From Sandaracinaceae bacterium (GTDB lineage: Bacteria; Myxococcota_A; Polyangia; Polyangiales; Sandaracinaceae): a DNA stretch of 64,000 nucleotides. Below, one piece after another: positions 32,914-41,848 of the stretch. A model generated the notes under the pieces. That model did not search any database and was not told the origin of the DNA. It saw only the letters and a program-made list of their open reading frames with translations. How positions within the stretch are numbered: the stretch's first letter is position 1; each line of letters starts with the position of its first letter. Location of the stretch: the NCBI GenBank assembly GCA_020633195.1, contig JACKEC010000028.1, forward strand, positions 1 to 64,000. Direction: 5' to 3'. The position numbers were made by a program, and so were the translations under genes.

Positions 32914-34110
32914 ATGGCGACGATCGTCCAGGCCGTGCGCATGGCGCTCCACGTGGGCGAGACGAAGCTCGGCGTCACGGACATCTTCGGCGAGGACGTC
33001 GGCCCGCCGCTCGGCGGCGTCTTCACCGCGACGCAGGGCCTGCAGACGGCGTGGAACACCCCGCTCGACGAGCGCGGCATCATCGGGATGGCGATGGGCC
33101 TGGCGCTCGCGGGGCAGAAGCCCGTCGCCGAGATCCAGTTCTGCGACTACGCGTTCAACACGATCGACCTGCTCAAGCTCGCGGGGAACACCTACTGGGC
33201 GTGCGCCGGCGACTGGAACGTGCCGATGACCCTGATGACGCCGGTGGGCGCGGGGATCCACGGCAGCATCTACCACTCGCACTCGTTCGACGCGCAGGCG
33301 ACCCGGATCCCGGGCTGGAAGATCGTGATGCCGAGCAACCCGCGCGACGCGTACGGCGCGCTGCTCTCGGCGATCGACGACCCCAACCCCGCGATGGTCC
33401 TGCTGCCCAAGGCGCTGATGCGCGCGCGGGCCGAGTCCGACGCCGAGCTGATCCCGGGCGAGCCCGACGCGCGCGAGCTGCGCGCTCGCATCGACGCGCC
33501 GATCGGGGATCGCAGCGCCTGGATCCCCAACTGGCCGGACACGCCCGTCGAGAAGATGCCGATCGGCAAGGCGGCGCTGCTCCGCGAGGGCTACGACGTC
33601 AGCGTCGTGACCTACGGCCGGCTCGCCCGCGTGGCGATGAAGGCCGCCGACCAGCTGCGCGAGGAGGAGGGCATCTCCGTCGAGGTGCTCGACCTGCGCT
33701 GGCTGCACCCCTACGACTGGGACGCGATCGTCGCGACCGCCCGCAAGACGGGTCGCGTGCTCTTCCTCAACGAGGACACCGAGATCACGAACTTCGGCGA
33801 GCACCTGATCCGTCGCACCTGCGAGGACCTCTTCGGCGAGCTCCGGATCGCGCCTCGGCTGCACGCGGGCGCGCACCTGCCCGGGGTCGGCCTCGCCGAC
33901 GCGCTCGAGAACGCCTCGGTCCCGTCGCTCGAGTCGACCCTCGAGGCGATCCGCGAGGCGGCCGGCGCCCCCGAGATCGGCCGCGCGATGCGGGACGTCC
34001 CGCGGGTCGTCCGGCGCGAGCCGACGGTGGACTTCACCATCGATCCCCGCGAGCTCGACGAGCGCCTCGTCAGCCGCGAGGTCTTCGGTCGCTCCCTGCG
34101 CTACCGCTGA
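32914..34110 (+). CDS. 2-oxoacid dehydrogenase E1 component beta subunit
   Basis: The 398-residue protein has the transketolase-like pyrimidine domain (ATIVQAVRMALHVG, FGEDVG, GVFTATQGLQ, AEIQFCDYAFN) and the C-terminal transketolase domain (DVSVVTYGRLARVAMKAA, EVLDLRWLHPYD). It is ~70 residues longer than typical E1 beta because of an insertion (~residues 168-215, ending in PNWPDTPVEKMPIGK) between the domains. With E1 alpha it forms the alpha2beta2 decarboxylase of a branched-chain or pyruvate dehydrogenase-type complex. The E2 and E3 genes are not in the window, so substrate is unresolved. Confidence 0.9.
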   Translation: MATIVQAVRMALHVGETKLGVTDIFGEDVGPPLGGVFTATQGLQTAWNTPLDERGIIGMAMGLALAGQKPVAEIQFCDYAFNTIDLLKLAGNTYWACAGDWNVPMTLMTPVGAGIHGSIYHSHSFDAQATRIPGWKIVMPSNPRDAYGALLSAIDDPNPAMVLLPKALMRARAESDAELIPGEPDARELRARIDAPIGDRSAWIPNWPDTPVEKMPIGKAALLREGYDVSVVTYGRLARVAMKAADQLREEEGISVEVLDLRWLHPYDWDAIVATARKTGRVLFLNEDTEITNFGEHLIRRTCEDLFGELRIAPRLHAGAHLPGVGLADALENASVPSLESTLEAIREAAGAPEIGRAMRDVPRVVRREPTVDFTIDPRELDERLVSREVFGRSLRYR

Positions 34111-34286
34111 GCTTCGGGGCTTCCGCTACTTCGGGGAGCGGAGTCTGGGAGTAGAGGAGAGCGAGAGAGGGGGAGCGTGCGCGCTGCGCGCGCGTTCGAT
34201 CTTTGTTCGCCGCGAAGCGGACGCGCCTCGTTCTCGACGCAGGCGTTGGCGTCGGAAATTGCACGACGTCCATCGAAGAAGGCGGT

Positions 34287-37022
34287 ATGGCGAGCGGCAT
34301 GAAGCGCTCGTCCTTCGCCCTCGCCCTCCTCCTGGCCGCCTGCAGCAACGCGGCCGTGCCCGTCGAGGAGCCGGCGCCGACGCCTCCTCCGACGACCGGC
34401 GACGAGGTCGCCGACGTGGCCCCCGAGAACGGGCGGCTCCCCGCGGACGTGCGGCCGACGCGCTACGCGTTGACGCTCGCGATCGATCCCACGCGCGAGC
34501 GCTACACGGGCGTGGTCGAGATCGACGTCGAGCTGCCGCGCCGGCAGCGGACGATCTACCTCCACGGCGAGGCGCTCGACGTCACCACCGTCACCGTCGA
34601 GGCGGAGGACGGCGAGCCGCGCGAGGCGACCTGGGAGTCGATCGACGAGGAGGGCCTCGCGCGGGTCACCGTCGCCCGCCCCGTCGGCCCGGGCCGCGTG
34701 CGGCTCAACCTGCAGTACGGCGCGGCGTTCGAGACGACCAACCGCGCGCTGTTCCGCGTCGCGGTGGGCGACGACCACTACATCTACTCGCAGATGGAGC
34801 CGCTCGACGCGCGCCGCTCCTTCCCCTGCTTCGACGAGCCTCGGTTCAAGACGCCCTACGACGTGACCCTCGTCATCCGCGAGGGCGACGTCGCGGTGGC
34901 CAACGCGCGCGAGCTCTCGTCCACGCCCGCGAGCGGGGGCACCCGGCGGGTCCGGTTCGCGACGACGCAGGCGATCCCGAGCTACCTCGTGGCGATCGCG
35001 GTGGGCCCCTTCGATCGGGTCGAGGGCGATCCCATCCCCCCGAACGACGTGCGCTCCGCGCCGCTCGCGCTCGGCGCGGTGGCCCCGCGCGGTCAGGGCC
35101 CGCAGCTCGCGCACGCGATGCGTCACACCGGCGCGATCCTCACCTGGCTCGAGACCTACTTCGGCATCGCCTACCCGTTCGACAAGCTCGACCTGATCGC
35201 GGTCCCGTCGTTCGGCGGCGCGATGGAGAACCCCGGCGCCGTCACCTTCGGCGACCGGCTCCTGCTCCTCGGCGAGGACCCGCCGATCGGGCAGCAGCGC
35301 GGCTACGCGTTCGTGATGGCGCACGAGCTCGCGCACATGTGGTTCGGCGATCTCGTGACGATGCAGTGGTGGGACGACCTCTGGCTCAACGAGGCGTTCG
35401 CGAGCTGGATGGAGGCGCAGACCATCCAGGGCACGTTCCCGGAGTTCGAGCCGTCGGCCGGCGCGATGGGCGAGGCGATCGACGCGATGGACGCCGACAG
35501 CCTGGGCAGCGCGCGCCAGATCCGGCAGCCGATCACGAGCACCCACGACATCCAGAACGCGTTCGACGAGATCACCTACCTCAAGGGTCAGTCGGTGCTC
35601 GCGATGCTCGAGCGCTGGATGACGCCGGAGGTGTTCCGCCGGGGCGTGCAAGCTTACTTGCGGGCTCACGCCCGGGGCAACGCGACCGGTGAGGACCTCC
35701 TCGACGCGCTCTCCGAGGCGGCGGGCCGCGACGTCCGCGGCCCGGCGAACAGCTTCATCGCGCAGCCCGGGGTGCCCCTCGTCGAGGTCACGCCCGAGTG
35801 CGCGGACGGCGCGGGGAGCCTCACGCTGCGGCAGACCCGCTACCTCCCGCTGGGCTCCGAGGCCGAGGCCGGCGCGCGCTGGCAGATCCCCTTCTGCGCG
35901 CGCTACGCGGCGGGCGGCGAGGTGCGGCAGGCGTGCACCCTGCTCACCGAGGAGCAGGGCTCGCTGCCCCTCGAGGGCGGCTGCGCCGACTGGGTCATGC
36001 CCAACGCGGGCGGCGTCGGCTACTACCGCTGGACGCTCCCGCCCCAGGCGCTCGAGACCCTGCGCCAGCGCGGGCTCGCGCAGCTCGACGTGCGCGAGGC
36101 GATGAGCTTCGCCGACAGCGTGCGCTCCGGCCTCGCGGCGGGGCGCATCACCTACGACGTCGCGATGAACGCCCTGCGCCCGCTCGCGCAGCGCAGCGAG
36201 CGCCCGCTCGCGACGGCGCCGATCGGGCTGACCCAGATGGCCATCGACGACCTCCTCGACGAGGCGGGGCAGGCCCGCGCCCGCACCTGGGCCGGCCGCG
36301 TGTACCGCGCCCCGTGGCGCCGCCTCGGCTGGCGCGTGCGGCCGGGTGACGACCCGGACACGCAGCTCCTGCGGCAGGAGCTCGCGATCTTCATGGCCCT
36401 CGGCGTGCGCGATCGGACCGTCCGGCGCGAGGCCGCCGCGCTCGGCCGCGCGTACCTCGGCCTGGGCGGCGATCGCGCGATCCACCCGGACGCGGTGGCG
36501 CCGGACCTCGCGTCGCTCTGCGTCGCGGTGGCCGTCGAGGAGGGCGGCGCCGAGGTCTTCGAGCACGTGCTGGCGCAGCTGCTCGCGGCGACCGACCCCG
36601 TCGTGCGGCGGAACCTGCTCGGCGGGATCGCGCGCGGCACCACCGACCCGGCCCTGCGCGAGCGGCTCTTCGCGCTGACCGCGGACGCCGACGGTGGCCT
36701 CCGGATGAACGAGATCTTCGCGCCGTTCCGCGAGCAGGCGCAGACCCCGGCCGGACGCGACGCCGCGTGGGCGTGGCTGCAGGCGCACTACGCCGAGCTC
36801 TCCGCGCGGCTCGGCCCGCACGTCTCGGGCTATCTGCCCTACGCGGCCTCGGGCCAGTGCACCGACGGCGCCGCCGAGGAGGCGCGCGCGTTCTTCGCGC
36901 CCCGCATGGAGGCGACCCAGGGCGGCCCGCGCAACCTCGCGAAGGTCGTCGAGGGCATCCAGATCTGCGCGGCCTCGGCCGACCACGCGCGCGACAGCGC
37001 CCGCGCGTTCTTCGCACGCTGA
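34287..37022 (+). CDS. M1-family aminopeptidase lipoprotein
   Basis: The 911-residue product has a lipoprotein signal (lipobox LAACS) and a full M1 aminopeptidase: the exopeptidase motif GGAMENPGAV at about residue 310 and zinc site HELAHMWFGD at about 346, with Glu 18 residues on in WLNEAFASW. An ERAP/PepN-like C-terminal helical domain follows, so the length is as expected. It should remove N-terminal residues from peptides at the periplasmic or outer surface, in keeping with protein-feeding life. The ATG at 34287 follows AAGAAGG; another ATG at 34299 is possible. Unlike the M1 protein at 20-22 kb it keeps GAMEN. Confidence 0.95.
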   Translation: MASGMKRSSFALALLLAACSNAAVPVEEPAPTPPPTTGDEVADVAPENGRLPADVRPTRYALTLAIDPTRERYTGVVEIDVELPRRQRTIYLHGEALDVTTVTVEAEDGEPREATWESIDEEGLARVTVARPVGPGRVRLNLQYGAAFETTNRALFRVAVGDDHYIYSQMEPLDARRSFPCFDEPRFKTPYDVTLVIREGDVAVANARELSSTPASGGTRRVRFATTQAIPSYLVAIAVGPFDRVEGDPIPPNDVRSAPLALGAVAPRGQGPQLAHAMRHTGAILTWLETYFGIAYPFDKLDLIAVPSFGGAMENPGAVTFGDRLLLLGEDPPIGQQRGYAFVMAHELAHMWFGDLVTMQWWDDLWLNEAFASWMEAQTIQGTFPEFEPSAGAMGEAIDAMDADSLGSARQIRQPITSTHDIQNAFDEITYLKGQSVLAMLERWMTPEVFRRGVQAYLRAHARGNATGEDLLDALSEAAGRDVRGPANSFIAQPGVPLVEVTPECADGAGSLTLRQTRYLPLGSEAEAGARWQIPFCARYAAGGEVRQACTLLTEEQGSLPLEGGCADWVMPNAGGVGYYRWTLPPQALETLRQRGLAQLDVREAMSFADSVRSGLAAGRITYDVAMNALRPLAQRSERPLATAPIGLTQMAIDDLLDEAGQARARTWAGRVYRAPWRRLGWRVRPGDDPDTQLLRQELAIFMALGVRDRTVRREAAALGRAYLGLGGDRAIHPDAVAPDLASLCVAVAVEEGGAEVFEHVLAQLLAATDPVVRRNLLGGIARGTTDPALRERLFALTADADGGLRMNEIFAPFREQAQTPAGRDAAWAWLQAHYAELSARLGPHVSGYLPYAASGQCTDGAAEEARAFFAPRMEATQGGPRNLAKVVEGIQICAASADHARDSARAFFAR

Positions 37023-37112
37023 TCGCGTTGAAGCGCCGGCGGCGTCGGACCGTCGGAGGGTGGCGCGCCGCGTCCGGGGGGTACGTGATCGGCGGGGCGG
37101 CCCCACGCCGTC

Positions 37113-37147
37113 TTGACAGAATGACCAAATGAACTCATTCAGTCATT
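37113..37147 (+). promoter_or_regulatory. Promoter with TetR-type palindromic operator
   Basis: TTGACA (37113-37118) is followed by a 28-bp operator with two nested symmetric pairs: AATGAC/GTCATT outside (37120-37125, 37142-37147) and AATGA/TCATT inside (37128-37132, 37135-37139), all centred at 37133/37134. The AT-rich sequence stands out from its GC-rich surroundings. The -10 region (about 37136-37143) must lie inside the operator, so a bound repressor would block polymerase. The likely ligand-responsive protein is the TetR encoded at 41,131 in the same operon. Confidence 0.75.
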
Positions 37148-37152
37148 TAGCT

Positions 37153-37923
37153 ATGCGACGGTCATCGTGGCCCCGAATCGGGGCGCTTCTGGTGGGTCTC
37201 TCGGTCCTCGCGACCTCCTCGCTCGCGGCGGCGCAGGGTCCGCCGAGCCTCGCGGAGGTCACGCGGGTGCTCGACGACCTCTACACCTCGAGCGCCAGCA
37301 TCGCGCGCGTCGAGCTGACCGTGACGACGCCCCGGAACACCCGGACGATGCGCATGAGGATGTGGTCGCGCGGCGAGGAGCGCGCGCTGATCGTCATCGA
37401 GTCGCCCGCGCGCGAGCGTGGCACCGCGACCCTGCGGCGCGAGCGCAACCTCTGGAACTTCCTGCCCCGGATCTCGAGGACGATCCGCGTGCCCCCCTCG
37501 ATGATGCTCTCGAGCTGGATGGGAACCGACCTCACCAACGACGACCTCACGCAGTCGGCCTCGTACCGGGACGACTTCACGGGCCGCATCGTCGGGCACT
37601 CGCAGGACGGCCACGGCTGGACCATCCGCTACGACGCCAACGAGGGCACCGTCGGGCTCTGGCGCCGGATCGAGTTCGACGTGAACGAGGCGGGCACGCT
37701 CCCGGTCCGGGCCCGGTACTTCGATCGCCGCGAGCGCCTCGCCCGCGTGATGCGCTTCGAGGACGTCCGCGAGATGGACGGCCGGCGCATCCCGACGCGG
37801 ATGATCATCGAGCCGCAGGACCGCGAGGGTCACCGGACCGAGCTGCACTACCTCGAGATGGACTTCGACGCGAACGTCCCCGAGAGCACGTTCTCCCTCA
37901 CGCAGCTCGAACGACAGCGCTGA
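37153..37923 (+). CDS. LolA-like outer-membrane lipoprotein-sorting family protein
   Basis: From the ATG at 37153 the product is 256 residues: a signal peptide (SLAAAQ) and a domain of the LolA/LppX-like half-barrel superfamily (ARVELTVTTPRNTRTMRMRMW, TATLRRERNLWNFLPRISRTI, ending LEMDFDANVPESTFSL). Such periplasmic carriers hold acyl chains of lipoproteins or lipids. An in-frame ATG at 37129 lies inside the operator, so 37153, next to the predicted transcription start, is preferred. First gene of the operon with two FtsX-type permeases, ATPase and TetR, so it probably carries cargo from that ABC transporter. Confidence 0.85.
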   Translation: MRRSSWPRIGALLVGLSVLATSSLAAAQGPPSLAEVTRVLDDLYTSSASIARVELTVTTPRNTRTMRMRMWSRGEERALIVIESPARERGTATLRRERNLWNFLPRISRTIRVPPSMMLSSWMGTDLTNDDLTQSASYRDDFTGRIVGHSQDGHGWTIRYDANEGTVGLWRRIEFDVNEAGTLPVRARYFDRRERLARVMRFEDVREMDGRRIPTRMIIEPQDREGHRTELHYLEMDFDANVPESTFSLTQLERQR

Positions 37924-37926
37924 GCC

Positions 37927-39165
37927 ATGCCCTCGACGCTGCGCATCGCGGTTCGCAACCTGGGGCGCAACCGTCGGCGGACCGCGCTCGCGCTCGCCGC
38001 GATCGCGCTGGCGCAGATCGCCGTGCTCGCGATGGACGGCCTCATGAACGGCTGGGTCGAGGCGAGCCTCGAGGGGATGACGGGGCCGATGATGGGCCAC
38101 GCGCAGATCCACGCGCCGGGGTGGCGCGAGGAGCAGGCGCCGGACCTGGTGATCGAGGACGTGGACGCGCTCCTCGCGAGGGTCCGCGCGGTTCCCACCG
38201 TGCGCGACGCCTACGCGCGGATCTACTCGCCGGCGCTCGCGGCGCGCGACGTCGAGGGCCACGCGGTGGTCGTCGCGGGCGTGGAAATGACGGCGGAGCG
38301 CGCCGACGGGGGCCTGCTCGAGGGGCTCGACGCGAGCGCGATCCCGGACGCGCACGGGGCGCTGATCGGCGCGACGCTGGCTCGCGAGGCGGGCATCGAG
38401 GTGGGCGACGAGATCGCGCTGCTCGGCCAGGGCGCCGACGGCTCGCTCGCGAACGACCTGGTCACCGTCACGGGGATCCTGCGCACGCCGCTCGACCTGC
38501 TGAACCGGCGGGGGGTGATCCTGCACCTCGAGACGGCGCAGGAGATCTTCGCGATGGAGGGCCGCGCGCACGAGATCAACGTGCGCGGGACCGGCGGCGT
38601 CGACGGCGCCGACGCGCTCGTCGCGGCGCTCCGGAGGGTCGACGGCGCCGACGGCCTCGAGATCCTCACCTGGCGCGAGCTCGCCCCCGAGCTCTCGACG
38701 ATGCTCGAATTCTCGGGCGTCTACGGCCTCGTGGTGCTCCTGATCGTGTTCATCGCCGCCGCCGCGGGCGTCGCCAACACGATGCTGATGGCCACGTTCG
38801 AGCGACGCCGGGAGCTCGGGATGCTGCTCGCGCTCGGCACCACGCCCGGCCGGCTCGTCCGCGTGGTCCTGAGCGAGGCCGTCGTGCTCGGGATCCTCGG
38901 GGTCGCGGTCGGCACGATCTGCGGGGTCGCGCTCGTCCTCTACCAGGGCCACGCGGGGATCGACCCGACCACGTGGGGGAGCCACGACGAGTCGATCGAC
39001 GTCGCGGTCAACGGGCTCAACTGGGGCGGGACGATCTACCCCTACCTGCGCGCGGTGGACGTCCTGCCCGGCTTCCTCGGCGTCACCCTCGTGTCGGTCG
39101 TCGCGGCGCTGTGGCCGGCGGTGGTCACCGCGCGGCTCGAGCCGGTGGAGGCGATGCGCTCGTGA
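37927..39165 (+). CDS. FtsX/LolE-type ABC transporter permease
   Basis: The 412-residue protein has one N-terminal transmembrane helix (LALAAIALAQIAVLAM), a ~220-residue periplasmic domain and three C-terminal helices with the FtsX motif (NTMLMATFERRRELGMLLALG). That is the four-helix MacB/LolC/LolE-type topology. It starts 3 bp after the LolA-like gene, and its stop overlaps the GTG of a second permease (GTGA), so a heterodimeric transporter is likely. Such mechanotransmission ABC systems extract lipoproteins or lipids, or drive export, rather than pumping solutes through a pore. Confidence 0.9.
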   Translation: MPSTLRIAVRNLGRNRRRTALALAAIALAQIAVLAMDGLMNGWVEASLEGMTGPMMGHAQIHAPGWREEQAPDLVIEDVDALLARVRAVPTVRDAYARIYSPALAARDVEGHAVVVAGVEMTAERADGGLLEGLDASAIPDAHGALIGATLAREAGIEVGDEIALLGQGADGSLANDLVTVTGILRTPLDLLNRRGVILHLETAQEIFAMEGRAHEINVRGTGGVDGADALVAALRRVDGADGLEILTWRELAPELSTMLEFSGVYGLVVLLIVFIAAAAGVANTMLMATFERRRELGMLLALGTTPGRLVRVVLSEAVVLGILGVAVGTICGVALVLYQGHAGIDPTTWGSHDESIDVAVNGLNWGGTIYPYLRAVDVLPGFLGVTLVSVVAALWPAVVTARLEPVEAMRS

Positions 39166-40412
39166 CGGGCTCGGTCTCCAGCCGCTACGCCTTGCGCAGC
39201 CTCCGGCGGAACCTGGGGCGCTCGCTGATCTCGACCCTCGGCGTCGGGTTCGGGGTCGGCATCGGCCTGCTCGCGCTGTCGTGGATGCGCGGCGAGCACA
39301 CGATGAGCATCAACGCGGCCGCGGGCGGCGGCGTGGGGCACCTCCGCGTCACGCCGGACGGCTGGGACGAGCGGCGCGACGACGACCTGCGGCTCGACGA
39401 CTGGGAGCCGCTGCTCGAGCGCGTGCGCGCGACCGAGGGCGTGGCCGTCGCGACGCCGCGCAACCGCGTCGCCGGGCTCCTCGGCCTCGGGACACGTAGC
39501 GAGCACGTCGACTTGACGGGTGTGGATCCCACCACCGAGCCGCGCGCGCTGCGCTACGTGCGCGACGTGGCCCACGGGCGCTACCTCGAGCCGGGCGAGC
39601 GCGGCGCCATCGTGCTCGGGAGCAAGCCCGCGCGGCGCCTCGGCGCCGAGCTCGGCGACGAGCTGGTGGTCACGGCGCTCGACGAGCAGGGCGAGATGAG
39701 CAGCATGCTCCTCGTCGTCGTGGGGATCGTCGAGACGGGCAGCGACGACATCGACGCGACCATCGCGCACGTCGCGCTCGCGGACGTCGAGCAGCTCAGC
39801 GGTCGGCCGGGCGCTGGCGAGATCACCATCCTCGCCGACGACGTCTACGCGCTCGACGCGCTCGAGGCGCGCCTCCGACCGCTCGTGCCGCCCGGCGCCG
39901 ATCTGCTGACCTGGCTGCAGGTCTCGCCCGAGCTCCGCATGGGGCTCGAGGCGGACGGCGCGTTCTTCGACATGGCCGTCGTGATCATCCTCCTCGTCGT
40001 CCTGCTCGGGGTCACGAGCGCGCAGCTCACGGGCGTGCTCGAGCGGCGCAAGGAGTTCGCGGTGCTCGCCGCGATCGGCATGCGCGGCGTCTCGCTCGTG
40101 AAGGTCGTGCTCGTCGAGGGCATGGTGCTCGGCCTCACCGCGGCCGTCTCCGCGCTCGCGTGGGCCGCGCCGCTGTCGTGGAAGCTCAACGTCGACGGCG
40201 TGAACCTCGCGGCCCTGATGAACGGCGAGGACGACTCCGGGATGGCGTTCGGCGGCCTCCTCATCGATCCGATCTTCCACCCGGGCTTCGGGGCCTGGAT
40301 GATCCCTTACGCGTTCCTCCTCGCGCTGATCGCGACGATCACCGCGTCCCTCTACCCCGCGTGGTTCGCGTCCCGAACGGACCCCGCCCAGGCGCTGCGA
40401 GTCGACCGATGA
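39162..40412 (+). CDS. Second FtsX/LolC-type ABC transporter permease
   Basis: The 416-residue protein has the same layout as its neighbour: an N-terminal helix (LISTLGVGFGVGIGLLALSW), a large periplasmic domain and three C-terminal helices with GVLERRKEFAVLAAIGMRG, the loop that contacts the ATPase. The GTG start overlaps the previous stop and its own TGA overlaps the ATPase ATG, so four proteins are translationally linked. An extra ~45-residue loop between the last two helices contains GEDDSGMAFGG. Probable partner of the first permease. Confidence 0.9.
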   Translation: MTGSVSSRYALRSLRRNLGRSLISTLGVGFGVGIGLLALSWMRGEHTMSINAAAGGGVGHLRVTPDGWDERRDDDLRLDDWEPLLERVRATEGVAVATPRNRVAGLLGLGTRSEHVDLTGVDPTTEPRALRYVRDVAHGRYLEPGERGAIVLGSKPARRLGAELGDELVVTALDEQGEMSSMLLVVVGIVETGSDDIDATIAHVALADVEQLSGRPGAGEITILADDVYALDALEARLRPLVPPGADLLTWLQVSPELRMGLEADGAFFDMAVVIILLVVLLGVTSAQLTGVLERRKEFAVLAAIGMRGVSLVKVVLVEGMVLGLTAAVSALAWAAPLSWKLNVDGVNLAALMNGEDDSGMAFGGLLIDPIFHPGFGAWMIPYAFLLALIATITASLYPAWFASRTDPAQALRVDR

Positions 40413-41128
40413 CCGAACCCCAGGACAAGTCCCCCCTCGTCGTCGTCGACGGCGCCACCAAGACCTTCGTGACCGGCCGCCTCGAGGTGCAGGCGCTCCG
40501 CGGCCTGTCGCTCGAGATCCACGAGGGCGACTTCCTCGCGCTGGTCGGCCCGAGCGGCAGCGGCAAGACGACGCTCCTCAACCTGATCGGCGCGCTCGAC
40601 CGACCGACGAGCGGCGTGGTGGAGGTGCTCGGCCACGATCTGTCGAAGCTGAACAAGGGCCAGCGGGCGAAGCTCCGCCTCGACGAGCTCGGCTTCGTCT
40701 TCCAGGCCTACAACCTCGTGCCGGTGCTCACCGCGGCCGAGAACGTGGAGTTCGTCCTCGAGCTGCAGGGCGTCGACGCCAAGGCGCGGCGCAAGCGCGC
40801 GCTCGAGGTGCTCGCGGAGCTCGGGCTCGCGGAGCTCGCCGACCGGCGCCCCAACGAGCTCTCGGGCGGCCAGCAGCAGCGGGTCGCGGTCGCCCGCGCG
40901 ATCGCCGCGCGCCCCAAGCTCGTCCTCGCCGACGAGCCGACCGCCAACCTCGACAGCGAGAACGCGGAGCAGCTCATGGCGCTGATGCGCCGCCTCCACG
41001 AGGAGCACGAGGTCACGTTCGTGTTCTCGACCCACGATCCTCGGGTCGTCGCCCACGCCACGCGCGTGGTCACGCTCGTCGACGGGCAGGTCGACTCCGA
41101 CGTGCAGAAGGAGCGCGAGGCGGCCTAG
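40409..41128 (+). CDS. ABC transporter ATPase (MacB/LolD family)
   Basis: The 239-residue protein has Walker A GPSGSGKTT, Q-loop FVFQAYNLVP, signature LSGGQQQR, Walker B LVLADEPTANLD and the H-loop FVFSTHD. The VFQAYNLVPVLTAAENV segment is typical of the LolD/MacB group. It should hydrolyse ATP to drive the two FtsX-type permeases encoded just upstream, with ATGA overlap at its start. The ATPase is followed 2 bp later by the TetR repressor gene. Confidence 0.95.
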   Translation: MTEPQDKSPLVVVDGATKTFVTGRLEVQALRGLSLEIHEGDFLALVGPSGSGKTTLLNLIGALDRPTSGVVEVLGHDLSKLNKGQRAKLRLDELGFVFQAYNLVPVLTAAENVEFVLELQGVDAKARRKRALEVLAELGLAELADRRPNELSGGQQQRVAVARAIAARPKLVLADEPTANLDSENAEQLMALMRRLHEEHEVTFVFSTHDPRVVAHATRVVTLVDGQVDSDVQKEREAA

Positions 41129-41130
41129 CC

Positions 41131-41844
41131 ATGGTGAAGACCTCGTGGACGAAGGAGCACCTCGACGAGCTCCAGCGGCAGTTCCTCGGGGACGACGTCA
41201 CCTCCAAGGACAAGCGCCGCGCGCGCATCCTCCAGGCGGCGACGGAGCTCTTCATGGCGCAGGGCTACCGGAAGACGAGCGTCGACGAGATCGCGCGCCG
41301 CGCCGAGGTGGCCAAGGGCACGGTCTACCTTCACTTCAAGAACAAGAGCGACCTGCTGATCCACGCCGTCGCGCTGGAGAAGCAAGTCCTCTTCACGACG
41401 CTGGCGCCGCTCCTCGAGGGGAAGCTCGAGGAGGAGAAGCGCCTCCGCTTCTACGTCGGGAAGCTGCTGACGATCGCGCGGGACCTGCCGCTGATGGCGC
41501 GGCTCCTGAGCGGCGACAACGAGATGATGGTCGCGCTCGAGGAGTGGGACCCGAGCCTGCTCGCGCAGGGCAACGCGCTCGGGGAGCAGTGGCTGAGCCA
41601 GCTGATCCACGAGGCGGCGCCGTTCGAGTTCGACGCCGCGGAGCGCCACGAGCGCGCCAACGTCCTGATGACGCTGCGCTGGTTCGTGGTCTCGCTGCTC
41701 GACGAGCGGATCCGCGGCGGCCGCTCCCTCGACCAGCTCGCCGAGACGATGGCCGACGTGATCGTGTACGGCCTCGTGAACCAGCCGCCCCGCGACGACG
41801 AGGACGAAGACGAGGACGACGAAGACGACGCGGGTGAGGGCTGA
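41131..41844 (+). CDS. TetR-family transcriptional repressor
   Basis: The 237-residue protein has the TetR helix-turn-helix (RARILQAATELFMAQGYRKT, then VDEIARRAEVAKGTVYLHF) and a helical ligand-binding domain. It ends in a strongly acidic tail (DDEDEDEDDEDDAGEG), unusual for the family. It lies within the LolA-like/ABC operon, whose promoter carries a 28-bp TetR-type palindrome, so it probably represses the whole operon including itself and lets go when a ligand, perhaps the transported molecule, binds. Confidence 0.92.
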   Translation: MVKTSWTKEHLDELQRQFLGDDVTSKDKRRARILQAATELFMAQGYRKTSVDEIARRAEVAKGTVYLHFKNKSDLLIHAVALEKQVLFTTLAPLLEGKLEEEKRLRFYVGKLLTIARDLPLMARLLSGDNEMMVALEEWDPSLLAQGNALGEQWLSQLIHEAAPFEFDAAERHERANVLMTLRWFVVSLLDERIRGGRSLDQLAETMADVIVYGLVNQPPRDDEDEDEDDEDDAGEG

Positions 41845-41848
41845 GCCG

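Noticed and set aside
34111..34286. Gene or strong terminator in the gap before the M1 aminopeptidase
   Set aside because: Only a weak GCGCGC hairpin near 34,180 and no coding frame with a plausible start.
34101..37106. Minus-strand frame of about 1,000 codons opposite the M1 aminopeptidase
   Set aside because: Antisense shadow; the plus strand has GAMEN and HELAH motifs and a lipoprotein signal.
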